Assembly: GCA_963814645.1 (NCBI GenBank)
Contig: CAWFDX010000004.1
Location: forward strand, 434,001-498,000
Length of the DNA stretch: 64,000 nt
Origin: RYN-230 sp963814645
Lineage (GTDB): Bacteria > Actinomycetota > Actinomycetes > Streptosporangiales > Streptosporangiaceae
Direction of reading: 5' to 3'
Shown here: positions 28,025 to 36,305 of the stretch, piece by piece
Numbering within the stretch: position 1 is the first letter of the stretch
How the letters are laid out: each line of letters starts with the position of its first letter
Notes under the pieces: model-generated
The model's database searches: none
Told to the model about the DNA's origin: nothing
Seen by the model: the letters and a program-made list of their open reading frames with translations, nothing else
Made by a program: the position numbers and the translations under genes

Positions 28025-28064
28025 GCAGACGGGGGCCGGCGCTAACGCGCCGGCCCCCGTCTGC
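28025..28064. terminator. Bidirectional hairpin terminator
   Basis: GCAGACGGGGGCCGGCGC and its perfect complement make an 18-bp stem with a TAAC loop, between the convergent SDR and coiled-coil genes. A second terminator of similar design with a TAAC loop is at 56733-56770. Confidence 0.8.
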
Positions 28065-28075
28065 CTAGGGCAGTG

Positions 28076-29503
28076 CTACTCGGTCCACCACTCGTCGTCG
28101 TTGTTGTTGGCCTTCGCCTTGGCCGAGACCGGCTGCTTGGCCGGGGCCTGCTGGGTCTGCTGACCCTGCGCGGGCGGGGCCTGCCGGGGCTGCTGGGCGG
28201 CCTGGGTGGGCGGGGCAGCCTGGGCGGGCGCGCTGGCGCGCGGCGCCGGAGCCGCCTGGGTCGGGGCGCTCTGCGCCGGTCCGACCGCCTTCTGCGGGGC
28301 GCTGCCGCCCACGGCGGGCCGGGCCGGCCCCGAGCCGCCTGGCTTGAGCGCGTCGGCCAGGCCGCCCATCTGGGTGCCGAGCAGCTGGCTGATCTGGGCC
28401 AGGTGGCTGGAGATGCTCTCCTTCTGCTTGCTGAGGTCGTCAACCTCGCGCTGCGCGCTGGCCCGGTGCCGCTCGATCTCAGACTTGGTGTCGGCCAGCA
28501 ACTGCTCGGCCTGGGCCTTCGCCTGGGCGACGATCTGGTCGGCGTTCTTCTTCGCGTTGGTGACCAGCTGCCGGGAGTGCTGGTCAGCCTCGCGCCGGGT
28601 CTGCTCGGCCTGTGCGCTGGCCTTGGTCGCCCGCTGCTCGGCCGTGGCGGCCCGCTGCTCGGCCTCGCTGACCAGTTTCTGCGTGGCGGACTGGGCCGCG
28701 GCCAGCCGCTCGGCCTCCTGCCGCTCGGCCTCCTCGCGGCGGGACGCCAGCTGGATCTCGAACTCGGCCTCGGCCTGGGCGCGCTGTGCCTCGCTCTCCT
28801 CCAGAATGCGCTGGGCCTGGCTGCGCATCTCGTCGGCCTGCCGCTTGGAGGTGGTGAGGATCTCGTCCCGCTCCCGCTTGGCGGACGCCTTGAGCTGCGC
28901 CACCTCGCGCTCGGTGGTGGTGCGCAGCTTGGCGATGTCCCGCTCGATCGCGGCCCGCTTCTCGGCCACCTCGTGATCGGCGGTGGCGCGCAGCTTGGCC
29001 ACCTCACGCTCGGTGGTTGAGGTCAGCTCGTCCGCCTCGCGCCGGGCGCCGGTCTTGATCGCGTCTGCCTCGCGCTCCGCCGATCCCCGCTGCTCGTCGG
29101 TTTCCCGCTTGGCGTTCGCGCGCAGCTCCGCTGCCTCGTTCTCGGCCGCCGCGCGCACCTCCGCCGCGTCCACCTTGGCCGCGGCGTTCAGCTCGTTGGC
29201 CGCGGACCGGGCCTCCTGGGCGATCTCGGTGGCCTGCTCCTCGGCGAGCCGGAGCAGCTGCTCGATGCGGGAGCCGAGGCCGGCGTAGGTGGGCCGTTCC
29301 TGCTCCCGGATCTGCCGGTGGGCGTCGGACAGCTCCTGCTGCAGTGCCTGAACCTGCTCGCGGTGCTGGCGGACCTCACCGTCAAGCTGCTTGAAGTATT
29401 CGTCAACCTGGTGCGGGTCGTAGCCCCGCATCACCCGGGCGAACTCGCGGGGCGTGGTTTCCTCGAAGAAGTTGCTGAGCTGAGCGTCAATTTCAGGCTG
29501 CAT
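28076..29503 (-). CDS. Scy/FilP-like coiled-coil protein with DivIVA-type N-terminus
   Basis: 475 residues from ATG 29503. Residues 5-60 are DivIVA-like (TTPREFARVMRGYDPHQVDEYFKQL, the lipid-binding and dimer part). Residues 60-360 are a long uninterrupted Ala/Glu/Lys/Arg coiled coil with hendecad-like AEREADxxxxxARREADELxxx repeats. A Pro/Gln/Ala linker follows, and the end is NNNDDEWWTE. It occupies the place of scy/filP in Streptomyces, directly upstream of the epimerase-thiolase-meaB cluster, and is probably a polarity/cytoskeletal scaffold for tip growth or division. In Streptomyces Scy is much longer, so orthology is an inference from position and architecture. Confidence 0.85.
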   Translation of the reverse strand: MQPEIDAQLSNFFEETTPREFARVMRGYDPHQVDEYFKQLDGEVRQHREQVQALQQELSDAHRQIREQERPTYAGLGSRIEQLLRLAEEQATEIAQEARSAANELNAAAKVDAAEVRAAAENEAAELRANAKRETDEQRGSAEREADAIKTGARREADELTSTTEREVAKLRATADHEVAEKRAAIERDIAKLRTTTEREVAQLKASAKRERDEILTTSKRQADEMRSQAQRILEESEAQRAQAEAEFEIQLASRREEAERQEAERLAAAQSATQKLVSEAEQRAATAEQRATKASAQAEQTRREADQHSRQLVTNAKKNADQIVAQAKAQAEQLLADTKSEIERHRASAQREVDDLSKQKESISSHLAQISQLLGTQMGGLADALKPGGSGPARPAVGGSAPQKAVGPAQSAPTQAAPAPRASAPAQAAPPTQAAQQPRQAPPAQGQQTQQAPAKQPVSAKAKANNNDDEWWTE

Positions 29504-29861
29504 GTGGCTTGATCCTGGGTAGACGAGGGTGACATGCGGGGGCCAACAGGGCATAGCGACCCGCTCCACCGGCCGGGGCGCCAGCGCAGACCGTCCCGAA
29601 ACCCGGCAGGCGCGGAGAGTGTGCCGCTAGCCCGGTGCCCGCAGACTACTCCTAACGCGCAGGCATTAGCGGCGGCTTCTGGTTTCCTCTTGGCACGGAT
29701 CCGGGCTTTTTGGCGGTATTGGTGGCGGCCGGACCGGGACGGCCCGGGCCGGGCGAACGTGCCGCACCGTTAATAGCGTACATACGGGCATATTCCTGGA
29801 CGACTGGCCCCCGGGGGCGGTTCAGGTCCCGGCCCGGCGGCCCTTGCCGGGGCGGCCTGGC
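29504..29861. other. 358-bp region upstream of the coiled-coil gene
   Basis: Gap between two leftward genes: the coiled-coil start (29503) and the epimerase stop (29862). It is GC-rich except for an AT-richer patch at 29765-29800 (GTTAATAGCGTACATACGGGCATATTCC). A promoter for the coiled-coil gene must lie here but I see no convincing -35/-10 pair and no terminator hairpin. Confidence 0.4.
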
Positions 29862-30338
29862 TCAGCCAGCGGCCGGCTCGACCAGTTCGGTCAGCACCCC
29901 ACCCAGATCGGCCGGATGCAGGAAAGCTATCGCGGCACCCATCGAGCCGTGCCGCGGCCGCTGGTCGATGAGCCGGAATGGTTTCGGCGCCAGTTCGGCC
30001 AGGGCCGCGCTGATGTCGGCCACCGCGTAGCCGACGTGATGCAAGCCCTCGCCGCGCCGCGCCAGGAACTTGCCGACCGGGGTGTCCGGGCCGAGCGGCT
30101 CCAGCAGCTGAACCCAGGACGCTGGGCTGTCCGGGAACACTGGCCCATCCGGGAACACCGGGCTGTCCGGGAACACTGGCCCGTCCGGCTGGCCGACCCG
30201 GAGCATCGCCTCCCGGACCCCCTGCTCGGCGATCACTTCCCGGCTGACCACGGTCAGCCCGAACGCCTCCTGGTACCGGGCCACGGCCGCGTCGAGATCA
30301 CGGCAGGCGATCCCGACATGATCGATCCGGAGCAGCAC
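29862..30338 (-). CDS. mce: Methylmalonyl-CoA epimerase with a repeat-coded insertion
   Basis: Interconverts (2R)- and (2S)-methylmalonyl-CoA. 158 residues from GTG 30338 (GGAGG five bases upstream): LLRIDHVGIACRDLDAAVARYQEAFG (metal His), GEGLHHVGYAVADI (second metal His) and the VLTELVEP end (metal Glu). A 22-residue stretch of VFPDGP/VFPDSP repeats (30124-30192) separates MLRVGQPD from WVQLLEP, where homologues are continuous; it sits in a surface loop by family alignment. Divergent from the thiolase gene. Confidence 0.9.
   Translation of the reverse strand: MLLRIDHVGIACRDLDAAVARYQEAFGLTVVSREVIAEQGVREAMLRVGQPDGPVFPDSPVFPDGPVFPDSPASWVQLLEPLGPDTPVGKFLARRGEGLHHVGYAVADISAALAELAPKPFRLIDQRPRHGSMGAAIAFLHPADLGGVLTELVEPAAG
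30124..30192 (-). repeat. 18/36-bp repeat inside methylmalonyl-CoA epimerase
   Basis: Two copies of a 36-bp unit (each made of two diverged 18-bp halves with core TCCGGGAACAC) code PVFPDSPVFPDG. It is another in-frame expansion in a loop. Confidence 0.85.
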
Positions 30339-30416
30339 GCATGCCTCCAGCCTGGGCAGGGTGTTTCCCTGGGTTATCGTGGCAGACATCCAGCCAGGGC
30401 GTCGCGGAGGGCAGGC

Positions 30417-31607
30417 ATGCGGGAAGCAGTGATCACCGGGGGAGCCAGGACCGCCATTGGCCGCCTGCTCGGCTCGCTCAAGGACTTTCCGGCCGCGCAG
30501 CTCGGCGGCATCGTGATCAAGGCGGCGGTGGAGCGTTCCGGCATCACCGCTGACCAGGCCGACTACGTGATCATGGGCCAGGTGCTGCAGGCGGGGGCGG
30601 GCCAGAACCCGGCGCGGCAGGCCGCGGTGGCGGCCGGGCTGCCGATGTCGGTGCCGGCCATGACGATCAACAAGGTGTGCCTGTCCGGGCTGGAGTCCAT
30701 CGCGCTGGCCGCCCAGCTGATCCGGGCGGGCGAGTTCGACATCGTGGTGGCGGGCGGCATGGAGTCGATGACCGGGGCCCCGCATCTGCTGCCCGGGGCG
30801 CGCGCTGGGTACAAGTACGGCTCGGTCGAGGTGCTGGACAGCATGGCCCAGGACGGGCTGACTGATGCGTTCGACCAGTCCCCGATGGGCGAGCTGACCG
30901 ACCGGCACAACGCCCGGCTGGGCATCGGCCGGGCCGAGCAGGACGAGTTCGCCGCGCGCTCGCATCAGCGGGCCGCGGCCGCGGCCAAGGACGGCCTGCT
31001 GGCCGCCGAGATCGTCGGTATGCCGGTCCCGCAGCGGCGCGGCGAGCCGGTCATCTTCGACGCGGACGAGGGCATCCGGCCGGACACCACGGCGGAGGGG
31101 CTGAGCGGGCTGCGGCCGGCCTTCACCCCGGACGGCACGATCACCGCCGCGTCCGCCTCACAGATCTCCGACGGAGCCTGCGCGGTCGTGCTGATGTCGG
31201 CCGAGGCGGCCGCCGCGCACGGCGCGCCGGTGCTGGCCACGGTGGGCGCGCACGGCACCGTGGCCGGGCCGGACACGTCGCTGCAGTCCCAGCCGTCGGC
31301 GGCCATCCAGCGGGCCCTGGCCAAGGACGGGCGGAGCACTGCCGACCTGGACCTGGTGGAGATCAACGAGGCGTTCGCCGCCGTTGCCATCCAGTCGATG
31401 CGGGAGCTGGGTATCGGGCCGGACCAGGTCAACGTCAACGGCGGGGCCATCGCGCTGGGCCACCCGATCGGCGCGTCCGGGGCGCGGATCACCCTGCACC
31501 TGGCGTACGAGCTGAGCCGGCGCGGCGGCGGCCTCGGCGCGGCCGCGCTGTGCGGCGGCGGCGGGCAGGGCAGCGCGCTGCTGCTGGACGTGCCCGCGCC
31601 CAAGTGA
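30417..31607 (+). CDS. Acetyl-CoA acetyltransferase (thiolase)
   Basis: 396 residues from ATG 30417 (GCGGAGGGCAGGC upstream). Nucleophile Cys in INKVCLSGLESI, His in NGGAIALGHPIGASGAR and second Cys in AALCGGGGQG, so all three catalytic residues are present. The order with methylmalonyl-CoA epimerase and MeaB matches the Streptomyces acetyl-CoA acetyltransferase locus. Biosynthetic or degradative direction cannot be told. Stop overlaps meaB start by GTGA. Confidence 0.95.
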   Translation: MREAVITGGARTAIGRLLGSLKDFPAAQLGGIVIKAAVERSGITADQADYVIMGQVLQAGAGQNPARQAAVAAGLPMSVPAMTINKVCLSGLESIALAAQLIRAGEFDIVVAGGMESMTGAPHLLPGARAGYKYGSVEVLDSMAQDGLTDAFDQSPMGELTDRHNARLGIGRAEQDEFAARSHQRAAAAAKDGLLAAEIVGMPVPQRRGEPVIFDADEGIRPDTTAEGLSGLRPAFTPDGTITAASASQISDGACAVVLMSAEAAAAHGAPVLATVGAHGTVAGPDTSLQSQPSAAIQRALAKDGRSTADLDLVEINEAFAAVAIQSMRELGIGPDQVNVNGGAIALGHPIGASGARITLHLAYELSRRGGGLGAAALCGGGGQGSALLLDVPAPK

Positions 31608-32581
31608 GCGGGGCGGACCTGGGCCCACGCGGCCAGGAGCCCGGCCCGGGCCTGGTCAAGCGGGCGCGCGACGGTGACGTCCGGGCCCTCGGACGGCTCA
31701 TTTCCCTGGTCGAGAACGGTGCGCCGGAACTCCGCGCCGTGCTCCGCGAACTGGCCCCGCTGACCGGGCAGGCCCGGGTGCTCGGCCTGACCGGCGCGCC
31801 CGGCGTGGGCAAGTCCACGGTCACCGCCGCGCTGGTGGCCGCCTACCGGGAGCGCGGCCTGCGGGTCGCCGTGCTCGCGGTTGACCCGACCTCCCCGTTC
31901 ACCGGCGGTGCGCTGCTCGGCGACCGGGTCCGGATGCAGCAGCACGCGACCGACCAGGGGGTGTTCATCAGGTCGATGGCCAGCCGCGGGCACCTGGGCG
32001 GCCTGGCCGGGGCGGCGCCGCAAGCGCTGCACGTGCTGGACGCGGCCGGCTTTGGGCTGATCCTGGTCGAGACGGTCGGGGTGGGCCAGGCCGAGGTGGA
32101 GATCGCCGCGCTGGCCGACTCCACCCTGGTCATCGTCGCGCCCGGGCTGGGTGACGCCATCCAGGCGGCCAAGGCCGGCATCCTGGAGATCGGCGACGTG
32201 TTCGTGGTGAACAAGAGCGACAAGCCGGGCGCCCAGGAGACGGTCCGCGACCTGCGCGGCATGATCGCCATGGCGCAGCGTGGCCCGGAGGATTGGAAGC
32301 CGCCGATCGTGCGCACGGTCGCCCCGGACGGCGAGGGCATCGCCGAGCTGGCCGCCAAGCTCGACGCGCACCAGGCCTGGCTCGACTCCTCCGGCGAGGG
32401 GGAGCGCCGGCGGCTGGCCCGGGCCCGCGGCGAGATCACCACGCTGGCACTGGCCGAACTGCGGCAGCGGATGGGTGTGCTGCCCGGGGATTCGGCGGTG
32501 GATGAGCTGGCCCGCCGGGTGGCGGCGGGTGAGCTCGACCCCTACAGCGCGGCCGACGAGCTCATCGCGGCGGCGGGCTAG
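31604..32581 (+). CDS. meaB: MeaB/ArgK-type GTPase, chaperone of B12-dependent mutase
   Basis: Metallo-chaperone that gates AdoCbl loading and protects methylmalonyl- or isobutyryl-CoA mutase. 325 residues from GTG 31604. P-loop GAPGVGKST, DPTSPFTGGALLGDRVRM, VETVGVGQAEVEIA (switch and Walker B), NKSDKPGA (N-K-x-D), and the C-terminal dimerisation helix. Coupled to the thiolase; the cognate mutase is 4.6 kb away. Its last 20 bp overlap the convergent DUF2127 gene. Confidence 0.95.
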   Translation: MSGADLGPRGQEPGPGLVKRARDGDVRALGRLISLVENGAPELRAVLRELAPLTGQARVLGLTGAPGVGKSTVTAALVAAYRERGLRVAVLAVDPTSPFTGGALLGDRVRMQQHATDQGVFIRSMASRGHLGGLAGAAPQALHVLDAAGFGLILVETVGVGQAEVEIAALADSTLVIVAPGLGDAIQAAKAGILEIGDVFVVNKSDKPGAQETVRDLRGMIAMAQRGPEDWKPPIVRTVAPDGEGIAELAAKLDAHQAWLDSSGEGERRRLARARGEITTLALAELRQRMGVLPGDSAVDELARRVAAGELDPYSAADELIAAAG

Positions 32582-33473
32582 CCGGTCCCGCCTCCGCTGG
32601 GGCTGGGGTTGGGGCGGCGGCCGGGGCCGGATCCGGGCCGGCGGCCGGACCCAGGCCCGCGGCCGGAGCCGGGGCGGTGTCTCCGTCGGCGGCCGGAGAC
32701 GGCCCGGCGGGAGCTGCGTCGTCGGCGGCCGCGTCGGCCGCCGCCTGCATGATCGATTCACTGCGCAGCCGCGCCTCGTAGGCGGCCCTGCCGCCGCGTA
32801 CCCCGAGCAGCCGCTTGGACAGCACCAGGTAGGCCAGCAGCGCCACGTTGACCAGGAACGCGGCCAGCCGGAGTGTGGTGACCTTGGCAGCCAGTTCGTA
32901 GAGCTCGTACGGGATGCCCGCCGAGGTGACCACGAACGCGAAGTACTCGCCCCAGCGGTGCAGCCCCCACAGCGCGATCGCTTCCAGGAACTCCACCACC
33001 GTGTAGGCGGCCACGCCGATCGCGAGCCAGGTCAGCGTGCGCTGGTCCAGGGTGAACGTGTGCCGGATTAGGCCGACCAGGCCGGACCGGTCGATGTTGT
33101 ACCCGAGCTCGTGCAGGAGCGACCTGACCTCGGGGTACTCCCGGTTGAACGTGTGCTCGACGGACAGCCGTGAATACTTGAACCGCCAGATCCCGTAGGC
33201 GATGAAGCCGAACAGGACCCCGCGCAGGAACCGTTCCACCGCGAAGGCCCGCAGGATCAGCGCGCTGCGCAGTTCGTCGTCCCGGCGCACCCGCGGCGCG
33301 TCGGCCGCCGGCCCACTGGCGGCGGGCGGCCCGGGCACGAACGTGCCGCAGCGCAGGCACTGCCAGGCCTCGCCGGCCGGGGTCTCGGCGCGCAGCCGGG
33401 CACGGATGGCCGGCTCGGTCGGCGCGTAGCTGACATGCGGCCGGACCGCGCACATCAGCAGGTTCCAGTTCAC
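32562..33473 (-). CDS. DUF2127 family membrane protein
   Basis: 303 residues. N-terminal soluble segment with a CLRCGTFVPG CxxC pair, then membrane segments around RFLRGVLFGFIAYGIWRF, LTWLAIGVAAYTVVEFLEAIALW, YFAFVVTSAGIPYELYEL and LAAFLVNVALLAYLVLSKRL. The last 60 residues are Ala/Pro repeats. DUF2127 proteins have no known function. GTG start overlaps the stop of the upstream ABC-like gene, so they are coupled. Confidence 0.85.
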   Translation of the reverse strand: MNWNLLMCAVRPHVSYAPTEPAIRARLRAETPAGEAWQCLRCGTFVPGPPAASGPAADAPRVRRDDELRSALILRAFAVERFLRGVLFGFIAYGIWRFKYSRLSVEHTFNREYPEVRSLLHELGYNIDRSGLVGLIRHTFTLDQRTLTWLAIGVAAYTVVEFLEAIALWGLHRWGEYFAFVVTSAGIPYELYELAAKVTTLRLAAFLVNVALLAYLVLSKRLLGVRGGRAAYEARLRSESIMQAAADAAADDAAPAGPSPAADGDTAPAPAAGLGPAAGPDPAPAAAPTPAPAEAGPASPPPR

Positions 33474-34210
33474 CTAGCTGAGCTTAGGGGAGTGCGTCTG
33501 TGCGCCCGCTGAGCTAATTCCCGGACGGGGATCCCGTCGGCCAGGGTCAGCACCTCGTCACAGGCCAGCGCCAGCGCATCGGCGTCGCCGCCGATGGCGA
33601 TGATGGCGGTGTCCCGGCCCAGGTCGCGGATGCTGTCCGCGACGCTGGCCGCATCCCGCGGGCCGAGCCCGTCGAGCAGGCCGTCGAGCAGCAGCAGTTC
33701 CGGCTCGTGCACCGCGGCCGCGGCCAGCCTGGCCCGCCGGGCGATCACCGCGGGCGCGGCCCGGACCGGCACGTCCGCCCACGGGGTCAGCGCGAGCCGG
33801 TCCAGGATGGCCGCGGCTAGCACCTCACGATCCCGGCTGGGCAGATTGGCCAGCCGGGCGGCGTGCCCGACCAGGCCGCGCACCCGGCGCACCGGCTGCG
33901 GCCGGGCCGAGGCCCGGGCAATGCCGACGTAGCGGCGCACGGCGGCCCGGCCCTGCGCGGTGGTCAGGTCCTGGCCGAGCACCCGGAGCTCGCCATAGGC
34001 CGGCCGGGCCAGCCCGCCAAGCAGGTCGATCACGGCCGACCGGGCGGCGTCCCGCTGCACCGCGATGCCGACCGCGGGGCGGCCGGCGGCGGGCGGGCCG
34101 AGGCGGAAGCTGGCGGCGCGGAGCACCCAGGTCCAGCCGTGCCGGGCGCCGACCCCGGCGGCCAGGACCGGGGCCATTCCGGTGGTGCCATAACTAGACC
34201 GCACATGCAC
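33470..34210 (-). CDS. ABC ATPase-like protein lacking Walker motifs
   Basis: 246 residues with the outline of an ABC nucleotide-binding domain: strand-turn AGRPAVGIAVQRDAARSAVIDLLGGLARPAYGELRVLGQDL, a helical region, and the Walker B-like PELLLLDGLLDGLGPRDA. The Walker A GxxGxGKS/T is absent (VQRDAARSA in its place) and the catalytic Glu after Walker B Asp is Gly. The signature LSGGQ is replaced by RAAPAVIARRARL. ATP hydrolysis is therefore unlikely; it may regulate or bind DUF2127. Start GTG 34210 is uncertain; ATG 34177 is an alternative. Confidence 0.7.
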   Translation of the reverse strand: MHVRSSYGTTGMAPVLAAGVGARHGWTWVLRAASFRLGPPAAGRPAVGIAVQRDAARSAVIDLLGGLARPAYGELRVLGQDLTTAQGRAAVRRYVGIARASARPQPVRRVRGLVGHAARLANLPSRDREVLAAAILDRLALTPWADVPVRAAPAVIARRARLAAAAVHEPELLLLDGLLDGLGPRDAASVADSIRDLGRDTAIIAIGGDADALALACDEVLTLADGIPVRELAQRAHRRTPLSSAR

Positions 34211-34265
34211 CCCCGTCCCTGCCCGGGAAGCGTCTCAGCAGGCAATATAACTCCCAGATACTCTA

Positions 34266-34292
34266 TTGTCACGCTAAGTAACTAGGCATAAT
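34266..34292 (+). promoter_or_regulatory. Likely sigma-70-type promoter for marR
   Basis: TTGTCA (34266-34271) and CATAAT (34287-34292) with a 15-bp spacer, in an AT-rich island between divergent genes, about 75 bp before the MarR start. CTAAGTAACTAG in the spacer is an imperfect palindrome and could be an autoregulatory site. Confidence 0.45.
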
Positions 34293-34366
34293 TAGCCGGC
34301 CGCTGGGCAGCAACCGGCCACCCAGGCCGGCTGCCGCTGGGCCGGCTTCCCGGGTACCGTGACCCT

Positions 34367-34933
34367 GTGTCGAAGCCGCTGGAACTGCCGTTCGATCCGA
34401 TCGCCCGGGCCGCCCAGACCTGGGCGGAGCGATTCGGCCCGTCCGGGGCGATGGCCGCGGTCACGTCCATCATGCGCGTGCAGCAGATCCTGCTGGCCCA
34501 GCTCGACGCGGTGCTCCGGCCCTACGAGCTGACCTTCGCCCGGTACGAGGCCCTGGTGCTGCTGACGTTCAGCAGCCGGGGCACGCTGCCGATGCGGGTG
34601 ATCGGCGAGCGGCTGATGGTGCACCCGACCAGCGCGACCAACATCATCGACCGGCTGGAGGGCCAGGGCCTGGTCATCCGGCGGCCCAACCCGCAGGACG
34701 GCCGGGGCAAGCTGGCCGAGATCACCGACCGGGGCCGCGAGGTGGTCGGCCGGGCCACCGCCGACCTGATGGACGCCGAGTTCGGCCTGGCTGATTTCGG
34801 CCAGGACCAGCGGGAGCAGCTGTTCGATCTGCTCCGCGGCCTGCGGGTGGCGGCCGGCGACTTCGTTCCGCCAGCGGGCGAAACCGGGGACGCTGGGCTG
34901 CCAGTCGCGGGCACTGGCGTTCAGGCTAATTAA
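34367..34933 (+). CDS. MarR-family transcriptional regulator
   Basis: 188 residues. Winged helix: QLDAVLRPYELTFARYEALVLLTFSSRGTLPMRVIGERLMVHPTSATNIIDRLEGQGLVIRRPNPQDGRGKLAEIT, with the DxR wing as QDGRG. The N- and C-terminal helices that form the dimer interface are present. Target genes unknown; the nearest divergent unit is the pseudo-ABC/DUF2127 pair. GTG start. Its 3' end overlaps the convergent BNR-repeat gene by 8 bp. Confidence 0.9.
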   Translation: MSKPLELPFDPIARAAQTWAERFGPSGAMAAVTSIMRVQQILLAQLDAVLRPYELTFARYEALVLLTFSSRGTLPMRVIGERLMVHPTSATNIIDRLEGQGLVIRRPNPQDGRGKLAEITDRGREVVGRATADLMDAEFGLADFGQDQREQLFDLLRGLRVAAGDFVPPAGETGDAGLPVAGTGVQAN

Positions 34934-36305
34934 TCGGCGATTCGTGCCAGGTCGCGCCGCCGTCGTAGGTCAGCCACACGGCGTGCACCGAGGTATCGGC
35001 CGGCACGGCGACCCCCTGGTCCGCGGTGGTCATGCCCACGTAGCCGAACCCGCCCGGCGGCAGCGCGCCGCGCGCGGCGGTCCAGGTCGCGCCGCCGTCC
35101 GTGGACAGCTCGAGGCCCGCGGTGCTGGCCAGCACGATCGACCCGGTGCTGGTGCCCGCGACCGAGGTGGCCGTGCCGGCGGCGGGGGCGAGGCCGGCCC
35201 GCTGCCAGGTGTGGCCGGCGTCGGTTGAGGTGTAGACGACGCGGCCGGCCGCGTCGTCCGGGCAGACCAGGACCAGCCCGGCGGTGCCGGCCGCGGCCAG
35301 CAGCGCGCCGGACGGCTGGCCGTCGGCCTGAGCCGCGCCGGGCAGGCAGGGCACCGCGGCGCCGGTCACCGGCGCCCATGCGCCCGCGTTGCTGACCGGC
35401 CCGGACACCAGCACGCCGGACGGCGGCAGCAGGTAGCCGCGGCTGCCGGTGAGCATCAGCGCGGCGGCGCTGGCCGTCCCGTTCGGATTGAGGGCGGCCG
35501 CCGCTCCTGGCACCGGCGCCCACCGGTTGCTGCCCGGGGCGGCCGAGTACAGCGTCTGCCCGGTGCAGCCCGCGGCCCAGCTCGCGCCGGTGCCCGAGCA
35601 CCGCGCCCAGACCGCGAAGACCCGCTGGCCCGCCGTTTCCAGCGCGGTCACCCGCAATCCACCGGTGCTGATCTGCTGCCAGCGCCGCCCGCCGTTATGG
35701 GTGGCCCACAATTGCGGGCCGAACGCCCATCCGTCGCTGGTGTTGTAGAACCGGACTTGACTTACCCCGTTTGGCCCCTTGGCCGCGCCGGTCACTGGCG
35801 CACTGACGCCATGCCAGGTCTTGCCGCCGTCGTCGGTGCCCGCCAGCGACGTGCAGATGTACGGCTTCGGCGGGCCGCAGTGCCCGGGGGTGCCGGCCTG
35901 GCCGAGCAGGTACCCGGTGGCCGTGCCGACGAAGGTGACCGAGGTGGCGGCGAAGTTGGGCGGCGCGGGTGGCGGAGCGGTGCTGGGCGCGGCAGTGCCC
36001 GGGCTCGGCTGCGCCGTGGCGGACGGCTGCTGCCGGTGATGATGGTGCCCGGCCGCGGAGGTCTGGCCGACCTGGGCGCCACTCGCGGCTGGCCCGGGGC
36101 CGACGTTCAGCTGGGTGATGACCAGCCGGGGCACGGTGGCGATGACCGCGATGACGGCCGCCGCCCCGGCCGCCGCGGCGGCCGCCCGGGTCACCTTGCG
36201 CCGCCGGGCGCGCTTCCTGATCAGCTCGAACGTGCCCGGTGGCGGTGGCAGCGGCTTGATCTGGGCGTGCATCCACGTGTCCAGGTCGTCGCGCGGATCA
36301 GCCAT
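34926..36305 (-). CDS. Membrane-anchored BNR-repeat protein paired with an ECF sigma factor
   Basis: 459 residues from ATG 36305. Cytoplasmic N-terminus of about 37 residues (MADPRDDLDTWMHAQIKPLP...RKRARRRK), one membrane helix (AAAAAAGAAAVIAVIATVP), a His/Pro/Ser linker with HHHHRQQ, then an extracellular beta-propeller with five Asp-box-like motifs (TDDGGKTW, THNGGRRW, STDAGHTW, STDGGATW, TYDGGATW). This form suits a surface sensor; the short inside tail could bind the sigma factor encoded 8 bp upstream in overlap. It lacks sialidase active-site residues that I could identify, so exo-alpha-sialidase would be an over-call. Confidence 0.8.
   Translation of the reverse strand: MADPRDDLDTWMHAQIKPLPPPPGTFELIRKRARRRKVTRAAAAAAGAAAVIAVIATVPRLVITQLNVGPGPAASGAQVGQTSAAGHHHHRQQPSATAQPSPGTAAPSTAPPPAPPNFAATSVTFVGTATGYLLGQAGTPGHCGPPKPYICTSLAGTDDGGKTWHGVSAPVTGAAKGPNGVSQVRFYNTSDGWAFGPQLWATHNGGRRWQQISTGGLRVTALETAGQRVFAVWARCSGTGASWAAGCTGQTLYSAAPGSNRWAPVPGAAAALNPNGTASAAALMLTGSRGYLLPPSGVLVSGPVSNAGAWAPVTGAAVPCLPGAAQADGQPSGALLAAAGTAGLVLVCPDDAAGRVVYTSTDAGHTWQRAGLAPAAGTATSVAGTSTGSIVLASTAGLELSTDGGATWTAARGALPPGGFGYVGMTTADQGVAVPADTSVHAVWLTYDGGATWHESPIN

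Noticed and set aside
29862..30965. 367-residue reading of the methylmalonyl-CoA epimerase
   Set aside because: The upstream part is antisense to the thiolase; GTG 30338 has a good ribosome binding site and the family start.
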